From the IMG/VR virus record IMGVR_UViG_3300032213_000162, positions 1 to 33,368 of that record: a stretch of DNA of 33,368 nt. One strand, 5' to 3'. Under the pieces are notes generated by a model that did no database searches, was not told where the DNA came from, and worked only from the letters and a program-made list of their open reading frames with translations. The DNA is from a virus. The position numbers and the translations under genes are program-made. This document shows positions 7,273 to 13,334 of the stretch, piece after piece. Numbering within the stretch: the first letter of the stretch is position 1; every line of letters starts with the position of its first letter.

Positions 7273-8232
7273 ATGGTACGAAAAGCGTGTAGTGACGAAG
7301 AATTTATTGCGGCTTGGAAAGAACACCAATCCCCTGAAAAGGTAAGTTTGGCTATTGGTCTTAGCAATCGCAATGTTATGAAGAGGCGCAGAATAATAGA
7401 AAATAAATATGGCATTATTCTAGAGGCTCTGTCACCCTCTGGCCAGCCTAAGATTTATATTCCCGATGAGCAGATGCAAGCTAACGTCACCATCGACAAT
7501 GGTGTCATCTTGGTTGGCTCTGATTGCCACTACAACCCAGAGTACGTTACGACAGCTCACCGAGGCTTTGTCCAATTTGTAAAGTATCTGAAACCAAAGA
7601 TTGTGATTCTTAATGGGGATATTGCCGACTTTGCTAGTATCTCAGCGCATCACCGCATTGGCTGGCAGAAAGGCCCTACAGTCAAAGAAGAGCTAGATGA
7701 GATCCAAGACAGGCTCGGAGATATTGAAAAGGTAAGACCAGCTGGTTGCAAATTGATGATTACGATTGGTAATCACGATTTAAGATTCTCAGGCAAGCTG
7801 TCTAACATCCTCCCACAGTACGAGGGCATCAAGGGTTTTGATATAGCAGACCACACCCCGCATTGGAAATGGTACTGGTCAATCATGGTTAATCAGACTT
7901 GCATGATTAAACACCGCTGGCATAACGGCATTCATGCGGTCTACAACAATACGATGAAGTCAGGCACTAGCTTTGTCTCTGGCCACCTACACTCGCTCAA
8001 GATAACCCCTTGGACAGACTACACCGGCACACGATATGGGGTAGATACTGGAACGATGGCCTGTATTAAGGACAACCAGTTTGCGTATACAGAAAACAAC
8101 CCGGTCAACTGGAGAGCGGGTTTTGCAGTATTGACCTTTATCAACGGCAAACTCATGCCCCCAGAGCTGGCAGAGGTTATCAACGAGGATGAGGGTCTAA
8201 TTTATTTTCGTGGTCAGTTAATGAAAGTATGA
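7273..8232 (+). CDS. Calcineurin-like metallophosphoesterase with N-terminal HTH-like region
   Basis: The product has 319 residues. Metal-binding motifs appear in order: DCH at 84-86 (D-x-H), NGDIADF at 114-120, GNHDL at 167-171, and SGHLH at 236-240. This is the di-metal phosphoesterase fold of Mre11/SbcD-type nucleases and related phosphatases. Residues 1-50 (SPEKVSLAIGLSNRNVMKRR) look like a helix-turn-helix, suggesting that the enzyme binds DNA. In phages such proteins are usually annotated as DNA repair exonucleases, but the substrate is unproven. It is transcribed rightward, opposite to its flanks, and its stop overlaps the next start (ATGA), forming a two-gene unit. Confidence 0.85.
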   Translation: MVRKACSDEEFIAAWKEHQSPEKVSLAIGLSNRNVMKRRRIIENKYGIILEALSPSGQPKIYIPDEQMQANVTIDNGVILVGSDCHYNPEYVTTAHRGFVQFVKYLKPKIVILNGDIADFASISAHHRIGWQKGPTVKEELDEIQDRLGDIEKVRPAGCKLMITIGNHDLRFSGKLSNILPQYEGIKGFDIADHTPHWKWYWSIMVNQTCMIKHRWHNGIHAVYNNTMKSGTSFVSGHLHSLKITPWTDYTGTRYGVDTGTMACIKDNQFAYTENNPVNWRAGFAVLTFINGKLMPPELAEVINEDEGLIYFRGQLMKV

Positions 8233-8585
8233 TCCAGCTCACATCCACCATTCTGAAGAATATGTACACCATGCTTGTGGTGTGCAAACCCTTTGATAAT
8301 TGGAATATGCCGTTACCAGAGCAGATTAAATTTATCGTAGATCACGATCCAGATACGATGGGAACCTACCTATACGATGATGGGGGTAAGCATGAACACG
8401 TTATCACCATATCAGCAGCTCGTTGTGGCTGGCTCGAAACAAGTATTCGTACCATGGCGCACGAGATGATCCACGCTAGTCGGTGGAATACCTCAACAGC
8501 TGCATGGCAAAAACACGATAAGACATTCCGACACAGAGCCAAGCTAGTAGCAGATGAGCTAGGCTTTGATCCACTAGAGTTATAA
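8229..8585 (+). CDS. SprT-like zinc metalloprotease domain protein
   Basis: The product has 118 residues. The motif HEMIH (about residues 78-82, inside MAHEMIHASRW) is the HExxH zinc/catalytic site, and the downstream W.KHDKTFRHRA supplies the likely third histidine, as in SprT/Spartan-type peptidases. Bacterial and phage SprT-like proteins are compact like this; Spartan cleaves proteins crosslinked to DNA, so a role in clearing DNA during replication or recombination is plausible. It overlaps the phosphoesterase by four bases, which links the two functions. No zinc ribbon follows the protease domain. Confidence 0.78.
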   Translation: MIQLTSTILKNMYTMLVVCKPFDNWNMPLPEQIKFIVDHDPDTMGTYLYDDGGKHEHVITISAARCGWLETSIRTMAHEMIHASRWNTSTAAWQKHDKTFRHRAKLVADELGFDPLEL

Positions 8586-8587
8586 AA

Positions 8588-8657
8588 ATGTTACGTTATG
8601 TATACATATGGTAACGATTATGTATAAAATGTTACCCATTATTAACAAATATGTTAC
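8588..8657. repeat. Cluster of ATGTTAC repeats with a large imperfect palindrome
   Basis: ATGTTAC occurs at 8588-8594, 8629-8635 and 8651-8657. The first copy starts a 26-base imperfect palindrome (8590-8615, 22 of 26 positions symmetric) with a perfect core TATGTATACATA and GTTAC/GTAAC ends. The cluster lies where a rightward and a leftward unit converge. Read leftward the palindrome is followed by ATTTTT, so it may be a weak AT-rich terminator; the iterated arrangement could equally be a protein-binding or origin site. Confidence 0.6.
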
Positions 8658-8800
8658 TTAGTGGCTAATATGTAAAGCCCTACATTGCTAAACGCATAGC
8701 CACTATATACCACTGCCATAGGCACGTTACCCTTGAGTCCTTGCTCTACAGCTATGTAGCCATAAATCAGACCTGTAACGATAATCAGCCAAGAACTCAT
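8654..8800 (-). CDS. Two-TM membrane peptide
   Basis: I translated this by hand: 48 residues, MSSWLIIVTGLIYGYIAVEQ at the start, a short polar turn (GLKGN), then a second hydrophobic stretch ending VGLYILATK. It should cross the membrane twice as a hairpin. Its ATG overlaps the stop of the 22-residue gene upstream (ATGA). It is the last gene of the short unit controlled by the palindrome at 9131-9146, far from the holin, so a role in superinfection exclusion or membrane takeover is possible but unproven. A 9-bp inverted repeat (TAGTGGCTA 8659-8667 and TAGCCACTA 8697-8705) lies in its 3' end. Confidence 0.62.
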   Translation of the reverse strand: MSSWLIIVTGLIYGYIAVEQGLKGNVPMAVVYSGYAFSNVGLYILATK

Positions 8801-8865
8801 TTACCAGCTTTTCTCAGCGCAATATGCTTTTGTAGGATGTGCCAGAACTCAGACTTGATTGGCAT
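8797..8865 (-). CDS. Possible 22-residue peptide gene
   Basis: Hand translation gives MPIKSEFWHILQKHIALRKA plus GK. The ATG is one base downstream of the preceding stop codon and has GGGAGA a few bases upstream; the stop overlaps the following ATG as ATGA. The sequence is a basic amphipathic helix. It may be a real mini-protein or only a leader that couples translation of the two-TM peptide to the upstream gene. Confidence 0.4.
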   Translation of the reverse strand: MPIKSEFWHILQKHIALRKAGK

Positions 8866-8866
8866 C

Positions 8867-9112
8867 TTAGTCTCCCGCCCAGCGGACACCAGAGCGCCCA
8901 AGCCTGGTATTAATACTGAACTCCATATCATTGGCTAGTCTGCACAGCTTTTCGTTATCAGACTCTTCATCCTCTAATGGAATAAAGCCAGCAAATGGAA
9001 CTGGCTCCGTATTCGCACAATGGTGGATCTCATCAATGGGCAACCGCTCTCCGCAATGCTCACAACTATTACGCATCGCTTCTTCTCTATCTTCAGTCGT
9101 AAACGTGGTCAT
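8867..9112 (-). CDS. Small Cys/His protein, first gene of an operator-controlled unit
   Basis: The product has 81 residues. CEHCGERLPIDEIHHC (about residues 17-32) provides CxxC, a His pair and a third Cys, a likely single zinc site similar to TraR/DksA-like or treble-clef mini-proteins of phages; the rest is acidic. I chose ATG at 9112, six bases after GGAG; GTG at 9115 would be only three bases away. Upstream lie a candidate promoter and the perfect palindrome at 9131-9146, so this gene starts its own transcription unit. Exact function unknown. Confidence 0.68.
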   Translation of the reverse strand: MTTFTTEDREEAMRNSCEHCGERLPIDEIHHCANTEPVPFAGFIPLEDEESDNEKLCRLANDMEFSINTRLGRSGVRWAGD

Positions 9113-9130
9113 CACAATCTCCTCAGTTAA

Positions 9131-9146
9131 ATAGCGATATCGCTAT
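9131..9146 (-). promoter_or_regulatory. Operator-like palindrome, copy 1, with overlapping promoter
   Basis: ATAGCGATATCGCTAT is a perfect 16-bp palindrome; its central 14 bases are identical to a palindrome at 13443-13456. On the minus strand TTTACT (9177-9182), a 17-base spacer and AAGAAT (9154-9159) form a candidate promoter whose start point would fall in or next to the palindrome. Repressors commonly bind such positions. The gene at 9112 would be the target. Confidence 0.6.
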
Positions 9147-9192
9147 AAACGAGATTCTTTCCTAAAAAAATAGAAAAGTAAAGGGGTTGTTG

Positions 9193-9615
9193 TTATTTTA
9201 TTTCGATGTCTTCAATATCGGGTGGCTTGATATTGATGCCAATCACCGATGGCTTATCTGAATCCTCTGGGCTATCGAGCAATCCAGAGGCTTTGGCCAG
9301 CAATCTGAGGACTCCAACCTTGTCGTACAGCTCTAACTCTAGATTACCATCTTTATTAACCTTAATGCTACGGATGGCTTGCAATGCGTGTTCAGGAATA
9401 TCCTTAGATGCCTTAACTTGGATGTTGCCTTGGTCATCCCACTCCATAATGTCTGTGATTTTCGTATTGGCCATACAGAGTAGGCTATACGCTACCGCCT
9501 CCTTGTTCTCCATAATGGTAGCGGAGCGCTCTAACCTCTTCTGTATAGACCGAATCCCACCCCAGTTCTGCATGGAGGGGATCTGCGTACTTAGATTTGA
9601 CTTAACTCTAGCCAT
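9193..9615 (-). CDS. terS: Probable terminase small subunit
   Basis: The product has 140 residues. The second half (NTKITDIMEWDDQG, then a segment with PEHALQAIRSIK, then YDKVGVLRLLAKASGLLD) resembles the C-terminal half of Terminase_2-type small subunits, where a short beta strand with W/F-D-D is followed by an 'A-I-x-x-I-K' helix and 'L-x-DK-xx-AL-xx-L-x-x-x-GL'. The N-terminus is short and basic and a DNA-binding HTH is not obvious. It would recognise the packaging site for the large subunit. It lies in the early block next to an SSB-like gene rather than beside terL, which is unusual and lowers confidence. Its start overlaps the upstream stop. Confidence 0.58.
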   Translation of the reverse strand: MARVKSNLSTQIPSMQNWGGIRSIQKRLERSATIMENKEAVAYSLLCMANTKITDIMEWDDQGNIQVKASKDIPEHALQAIRSIKVNKDGNLELELYDKVGVLRLLAKASGLLDSPEDSDKPSVIGINIKPPDIEDIEIK

Positions 9616-9866
9616 CAGAATGGAATATCGCTATCTGACTTGGGCATCTCATCGTTGCCACGAGGGGTAAAACCCGCTTGCTTGGGCTTACCGATCTTAC
9701 CGGCTAGGTACTTCTTGCCTGTCTTAGCCTGTTTCTCATACGCATTGAACCAATACTCGATGCCATCAGCTAACTTGATGGATCCTGTCCAATCCGCATC
9801 TGTTTCTCCACGCTTTCTGTCGTTAACGAATAGCGTAAAGCTACCTTCTTTCATTTCATATTTCAT
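9615..9866 (-). CDS. Small SSB-like protein with DIPF tail
   Basis: The product has 83 residues. The body is beta-rich (GSFTLFVNDRKRGETDADWT, then YWFNAYEKQAKTGKKYLAGK), consistent with a small OB-like fold. The last residues are KSDSDIPF, an almost exact copy of the acidic DDDIPF tail by which bacterial SSB binds its partner proteins. This suggests that it coats single-stranded DNA, or at least docks onto the SSB-interacting machinery. It lies with recombination genes and overlaps the small terminase candidate by one base. It is far shorter than canonical SSB (about 178 residues) and resembles DUF736-type proteins. Confidence 0.65.
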   Translation of the reverse strand: MKYEMKEGSFTLFVNDRKRGETDADWTGSIKLADGIEYWFNAYEKQAKTGKKYLAGKIGKPKQAGFTPRGNDEMPKSDSDIPF

Positions 9867-9880
9867 TTATTGCTCCTCAC

Positions 9881-10051
9881 TTATGGTTTAAATTTACTTT
9901 CTTCAATTGCCTCTACTACGTTTGCTGACTCCGACAGCCTCTGAGACTCCACTATCATCGCATGAATAACTGCTTGTAGGGAGAAACCCTGTCTCAGTAA
10001 GCCAAGACTACAACTGTGCAGCTCTCTCTTCAACTTCTCTTGCTCTTCCAT
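9881..10051 (-). CDS. Small uncharacterised helical protein
   Basis: Hand translation gives 56 residues starting MEEQEKLKRELHSCSLGLLR and ending AIEESKFKP. It is amphipathic and helical with no metal or membrane motif. AAGGAG lies six bases ahead of the ATG, and the stop is 14 bases before the SSB-like start, so they share a message. Composition and position suggest a small regulator or DNA-replication accessory protein; not recognised. Confidence 0.62.
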   Translation of the reverse strand: MEEQEKLKRELHSCSLGLLRQGFSLQAVIHAMIVESQRLSESANVVEAIEESKFKP

Positions 10052-10232
10052 TTCATCTCCTTAAAAAAGTGGGGAAAAATTGAGTGGGGCACCCCGCCCA
10101 TAGTGGCAAGGGTGGGGGGAGAGGTATGCCACTCGCTGGCAGACCGCCTCTGGCCAAGCGCAGAGGGCATTGTGCTTTCTGTATACACACCCACCTCTGC
10201 CTGTGCCGTATGCATACCACCGATTGGGTACG
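10052..10232. other. Intergenic region without a convincing gene
   Basis: This 181-base gap lies between the winged-helix gene and the 56-residue gene. It holds runs of G (two GTGGGG copies near 10070-10086 and a G6 run around 10109), a 10-bp palindrome GTATGCATAC at 10208-10217, and a T-rich run on the minus strand just before the next gene's ribosome site. Two antisense-frame ORFs of 61-64 codons read leftward through it, but neither has a ribosome site. It may hold a promoter, a replication site or an mRNA structure; I cannot tell which. Confidence 0.4.
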
Positions 10233-10958
10233 TTACAAGCCATGGCTGTAGTCAATGATGGAGGCTGGTCGCTCTGGTCTGGCTCTCAGCCACAGCTCTA
10301 GGTCATGTGCGAACTGCTCATTGGTTAAACCTATCGATTCTGCAACCTCGATAGCCTTCAGGTCTAGTTCATTTATCGTCTTCTTGTCTTTATATATTTT
10401 TCCATATAAGAGACTAACTATCTCCAACTTGCTGTTATAAGTTACAGTAGCCTCACCAACGCTCTGATTACCCTGTTTGGTATCTATGTATTCCTTAATC
10501 GTTTTAACCGCTCTGGCGCTCGTTTTAGGTGCTTTCTTGGTCATTTCTTTCTCCTCTTCATAAATCATATTTGGACTTCTCAAATCCTCGGTACTCGCAG
10601 CCACCGCTATCGCATCCGCTGCACATAACTTCTCGTTATAAATAACCCTCATCGTTGAGGTGAAGTTGAGCTTTCTGCCTTTATTCAATATCTCAACATA
10701 ATTCTTTTTTTTTAATATAGTGATGTACTGCGTGATGGCAGAGCGTGTAACTCCGAGGTCTCGTGCCAGGCGCTCTTGCCCCACCCATGTAATCCCAGCT
10801 CTGTTGGCATAGCTACAAACTAAGCCAAGAACTCTGATAGCTCCATTCCTGAGAGTCTTATCCTTTAACGCTCTTAGTGGCATAACTGCTATCTGCCTTT
10901 GGTCTGGCATCGCAGTCTTTAGCTTTAACTTAGGTTTCTTTGGGATATCAAAATTCAT
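10233..10958 (-). CDS. Winged-helix DNA-binding protein, possible replication initiator
   Basis: The product has 241 residues. A basic N-terminus (PKKPKLKLKT) precedes a winged helix: VGQERLARDLGVTRSAITQY, then ITILKKKNYVEILNKGRK, roughly residues 55-105. The C-terminal 100 residues are helical and include a Lys-rich linker. Phage replication proteins of the lambda O / RepA-like type have this arrangement, and no other replication initiator is present, so this is the best candidate; a transcription regulator is also possible. ATG 10958 has GAGG nine bases ahead; a GTG at 10973 overlapping the upstream stop would add five residues. Two palindromes lie directly upstream (10975-10997). Confidence 0.68.
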   Translation of the reverse strand: MNFDIPKKPKLKLKTAMPDQRQIAVMPLRALKDKTLRNGAIRVLGLVCSYANRAGITWVGQERLARDLGVTRSAITQYITILKKKNYVEILNKGRKLNFTSTMRVIYNEKLCAADAIAVAASTEDLRSPNMIYEEEKEMTKKAPKTSARAVKTIKEYIDTKQGNQSVGEATVTYNSKLEIVSLLYGKIYKDKKTINELDLKAIEVAESIGLTNEQFAHDLELWLRARPERPASIIDYSHGL

Positions 10959-10969
10959 TGAATAGAACC

Positions 10970-11176
10970 TCACCCGCTTATATAAGCGAGATATCTCTTT
11001 TCAGAGAGCATCCATCGTTTATCGCTCTTCTTAGGACTGATTGCCTTCAGAGTGCTGGGTCCGAGCTGTTCGCTGGTCTTCCCCTCTGATTCAGTAGCGT
11101 TTATCTGAGTCTGGTGATGCTCCATTCTCAAGGGCTGGGTTATGGCCCCGAGTTGTCTTTTTAGCAGATTAGCCAT
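10970..11176 (-). CDS. Small uncharacterised protein
   Basis: The product has 68 residues, polar and rich in Gln, Ser and Lys, with no hydrophobic segment or metal motif. It starts MANLLKRQLGAITQPLRMEH and ends KRYLAYISG. Its start lies inside the end of the zinc-ribbon gene (8-base overlap), and its stop overlaps the alternative GTG of the winged-helix gene, so it belongs to the early leftward operon. The last codons carry the palindromes that may regulate the next gene. Not recognised. Confidence 0.58.
   Translation of the reverse strand: MANLLKRQLGAITQPLRMEHHQTQINATESEGKTSEQLGPSTLKAISPKKSDKRWMLSEKRYLAYISG
10975..10997. promoter_or_regulatory. Two adjoining palindromes upstream of the winged-helix gene
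   Basis: CGCTTATATAAGCG (10975-10988) is a perfect 14-bp palindrome and shares its last G with GAGATATCTC (10988-10997), a perfect 10-bp palindrome. They lie 17-39 bases before ATG 10958, inside the end of the preceding gene. They could be an autoregulatory operator or a site bound by the winged-helix protein itself. GATATC is frequent in this genome, so the second element alone is weak evidence. Confidence 0.4.
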
Positions 11177-11348
11177 GAGTTTGTAAAGGATTATCTTTCA
11201 ATTCAAATTCACCCATTTCAACTGTCCACCACGAGCAATGACATTGCTTGCAGACTCTACGTCTTCTGATCCAGTTCTTCGTCTCATGCGCCCTCGTCTC
11301 AGCCACCTTAATCTCAAAGCTGTCACAGCCATCATTCACACAAATCAT
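11169..11348 (-). CDS. NrdR-like zinc-ribbon mini-protein
   Basis: Hand translation gives 59 residues. C3 and C8 (CVNDGC) and the later CKQCHC form a four-Cys ribbon, and between them lies WIRRRRVCKQC followed by W-W-T-V-E. This reproduces the N-terminal zinc ribbon of the ribonucleotide-reductase regulator NrdR (C-P-x-C ... V-RRRR-x-C-xx-C-xx-RFTT-x-E). The ATP-cone that follows in NrdR is missing. It might bind DNA or mimic NrdR. It overlaps the upstream stop as ATGA and the next gene by eight bases. Confidence 0.62.
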   Translation of the reverse strand: MICVNDGCDSFEIKVAETRAHETKNWIRRRRVCKQCHCSWWTVEMGEFELKDNPLQTHG

Positions 11349-11725
11349 TGGCCTTGCTTTCTCTTCCAGATATCTAACATGGCTGCGTACAACTTAGCAT
11401 AGCCAGCCTCGCCACGCACCCTTGCCACTTCCTTGAGGTACAGTTGCCGAGTTCGCTTGGATCTAAACTTTCGAAAGACCCATTTGGCCTCACAGTACAC
11501 CCTAAACTCGTCTGAATAGGATCCAACCGCTCGGCCATTCGGCAGATGAACCAGCCTGGATGTTGGGTGAACCTTACGACAAGCGAAACAGATGGGTCGT
11601 AATACATTTATTTGCTCTCCCTCTCTGTCTTCCTTCGGTAACAATCCTTGCACATCCACCGCCTGACTCTTCCCTTTGCGCTTACTTTCCAATTGCCACC
11701 TTCTATATGTACGCTGTATTGACAA
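11345..11725 (-). CDS. CxxC-containing protein of unknown function (start uncertain)
   Basis: The open frame from TTG 11725 gives 126 residues. The convincing part starts near LRPICFACRKVHP, continues with LVHLPNGRAVGSYSDEFRVY and ends in a basic helical region (RSKRTRQLYLKEVARVRGEA). A single CxxC with nearby His may bind zinc. The first 39 or so residues overlap the zinc-ribbon gene at 11608-11805 in another frame and look less protein-like, so the true start may be an internal GTG or TTG near 11650. Early operon member; not recognised. Confidence 0.6.
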   Translation of the reverse strand: MSIQRTYRRWQLESKRKGKSQAVDVQGLLPKEDREGEQINVLRPICFACRKVHPTSRLVHLPNGRAVGSYSDEFRVYCEAKWVFRKFRSKRTRQLYLKEVARVRGEAGYAKLYAAMLDIWKRKQGQ

Positions 11726-11805
11726 TTACTGCACCAGCGCTTGCCAGTAATACTGGACTCAGCTTGGACAGCCTTTGTGTATACGTCTTTATCGTGGGTT
11801 CCCAT
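11608..11805 (-). CDS. Zinc-ribbon mini-protein
   Basis: The product has 65 residues. RWCSNCQYSVHIEGGNWKVS followed by RRWMCKDCYRRK gives two CxxC pairs about 25 residues apart, a typical four-cysteine ribbon with the W-x-C-xx-C ending seen in many phage mini-proteins. It starts inside the methyltransferase gene's last codons (17-base overlap) and overlaps the following ORF by about 118 bases in a different frame. Probably nucleic-acid or protein binding; exact role unknown. Confidence 0.65.
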   Translation of the reverse strand: MGTHDKDVYTKAVQAESSITGKRWCSNCQYSVHIEGGNWKVSAKGRVRRWMCKDCYRRKTERESK

Positions 11806-12814
11806 GTTCTAGCCTATTTATTCGTTCACCAATCCACCTCATGACCGGCACAGCCATAGAGTTGCCCATTGCTTTGTATCTTGGGCCGTCTGGGCAGCTC
11901 TCTTTAATGTTTGTGTAGTTATCAGGAAATCCTTGCAATCTCTCGCACTCAACTGGTGTCAGTCTGCGGACAGCCATATTGTTTGCCATCGAGACTTGGT
12001 TGTCTCCCATTTCTGCTCGTAATGTTGGGCTAATTTCTTCACTAAATCGATTAGGATTGCCCTCTCGCTTTGCTATGCCTGGTTCAAAGCCATAAGAAAC
12101 ATTTTGCACAAAAGGAATATTGCCGCCACCTGTACCCCATGTACTGGTTACTGTTTGGCATACATCACCCATTTCTCTCACTCTACTGTCGGATGGATGG
12201 TTTTCATAAACAATGCTCTTTGTAGCATTTCTGGTAAAACTTTGTTTCTTTCTTTGGCCCTTCTCAATATTCCCTGACAGGCTCTCGGACTCAAATAATA
12301 CTTCTGCGGTAGGTCTCCAATCTCCAAGATATCCGACAACAAAGACTCTTCTTCTGCGCTGTGCGACTCCGAAATATTGAGCGTCAAGCACCCTGTATGA
12401 GAACCCATACCCGCATTCTGCCACCGCTCCGAGAAAGGAACCAAAATCCCTTCCACCCCCTGAACTGAGGACACCTGGCACGTTTTCCCATATGAACCAC
12501 TTGGGTCTAAACTTGTCAAGAATTCCAACATAGGTAAGGGCAAGGTTTCCTCTTGGGTCTTCAAGTCCTTTTCTGAGTCCGGCAACTGAGAATGATTGGC
12601 ATGGGGTTCCTCCAACCAAAAGTCCAACTGTGTCATTGATATCCCACTCCTTATATTTGGTCATGTCACCAAAATTAGTAACGCTTGGATAATGATGCGC
12701 TAATACTTGTGATGGGAACTTTTCTATTTCACTAAAGCCAACTGGTTTCCATCCCATTTGATGCCAAGCAACTGTCGCTGCCTCAACTCCGCTACATACG
12801 CTTAAATAATTCAT
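11789..12814 (-). CDS. C5-cytosine DNA methyltransferase
   Basis: The product has 341 residues. Ordered motifs: I, YLSVCSGVEAATVAWHQMGW (3-22), binding S-adenosylmethionine; IV, GGTPCQSFS with catalytic Cys72; VI, WENVPG (109-114); VIII, AQRRRRVFVVG (151-161); IX, LTPVECERLQGFPDNYT; X, YKAMGNSMAVPVMRWIG near the end. All conserved elements are present, so the enzyme should be active. The target-recognition stretch between VIII and IX is about 110 residues, and the target sequence cannot be read from it. No cognate restriction gene is seen, so it probably protects phage DNA or marks it for control. It overlaps RusA (ATGA). Confidence 0.94.
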   Translation of the reverse strand: MNYLSVCSGVEAATVAWHQMGWKPVGFSEIEKFPSQVLAHHYPSVTNFGDMTKYKEWDINDTVGLLVGGTPCQSFSVAGLRKGLEDPRGNLALTYVGILDKFRPKWFIWENVPGVLSSGGGRDFGSFLGAVAECGYGFSYRVLDAQYFGVAQRRRRVFVVGYLGDWRPTAEVLFESESLSGNIEKGQRKKQSFTRNATKSIVYENHPSDSRVREMGDVCQTVTSTWGTGGGNIPFVQNVSYGFEPGIAKREGNPNRFSEEISPTLRAEMGDNQVSMANNMAVRRLTPVECERLQGFPDNYTNIKESCPDGPRYKAMGNSMAVPVMRWIGERINRLEHGNPR

Positions 12815-13164
12815 TTAATCTCTTCAATCATTACTTTGATAGAGCCACCCGGCACAATCTGTGAGCCACGATAGATGCACAGCTCATCTACTTGGCTATC
12901 ATCATCAAACAGGCCAGCATCTTGCAAGCTGTCTAACACGCTCTTGATGCGGTTATCGATATCGAATACTCGCTTATCTCGTGGCCACACAACCATGCTG
13001 ACAGACAGTCTCTTATCGCCCATCTTTGGGAAGTCTCCGCTCGCTATGTACTCGGCCACAGCTTGCTTGTACTCCCGCCCAGCCTTACTCATGTAGGTGG
13101 CATGAGCGCCCCTACGATAGTAAGTATTGACCGATGGCGGGAACGGCAGCTCTAAGACAATCAC
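12811..13164 (-). CDS. rusA: RusA-type Holliday junction resolvase
   Basis: The product has 117 residues, matching RusA (120). It begins with the family's LPFPPSVNTYYRR strand, and the acidic core FDIDNRIKSVLDSLQDAGLF (67-86) followed by DDDSQVDEL carries the catalytic Asp residues (D68, D70 and one of D87-D89). RusA cuts four-way junctions to resolve recombination or branched replication intermediates before packaging. It fits with the exonuclease and annealing protein encoded on the other arm. Translation starts at GTG, which overlaps the preceding stop as GTGA. Confidence 0.92.
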   Translation of the reverse strand: MIVLELPFPPSVNTYYRRGAHATYMSKAGREYKQAVAEYIASGDFPKMGDKRLSVSMVVWPRDKRVFDIDNRIKSVLDSLQDAGLFDDDSQVDELCIYRGSQIVPGGSIKVMIEEIK

Positions 13165-13334
13165 GCAAGCATCTTGTTTAGACGTTGCGATAGGTCTCCA
13201 TTCTTCGACAGAGAAGACCGCAGTTCATCATTAATGATTACAGCGATGGGCTTATTGCGCTGTTGGGCAGTCTGCTCTAACAAGGTTCTAACGTCTGGGC
13301 GCAGTCGCACCAGGAATGGCTTTAATTCGGTCAT
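13161..13334 (-). CDS. Ribbon-helix-helix DNA-binding protein (Arc-like)
   Basis: Hand translation gives 57 residues. KPFLVRLRPDVRTLLEQTAQ is a basic beta strand followed by helix A, and the next stretch, NKPIAVIINDELRSSL, is helix B, which is the ribbon-helix-helix plan of Arc/MetJ/ParG-type dimers. It is the first gene of the leftward early block, next to the divergent control region, the classic place for a regulator. AAGG lies six bases upstream of the ATG. It is my best candidate for the protein that reads one of the palindromes at 13443 and 9131, though that is untested. Confidence 0.65.
   Translation of the reverse strand: MTELKPFLVRLRPDVRTLLEQTAQQRNKPIAVIINDELRSSLSKNGDLSQRLNKMLA

Noticed and set aside
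10061-10255. 64-codon Cys-rich leftward frame (and a 61-codon one in another frame)
   Set aside because: Six Cys are tempting, but the start is TTG without a ribosome site and overlaps the previous gene in a different frame; kept as intergenic.
11374-11607. 77-codon frame starting right after the zinc-ribbon stop
   Set aside because: Has an ATG at a good place, but the sequence lacks protein-like features and the other frame has a coherent CxxC protein.
12178-12636. 152-codon minus-strand open frame
   Set aside because: Lies in another frame inside the methyltransferase gene, which has every conserved motif.
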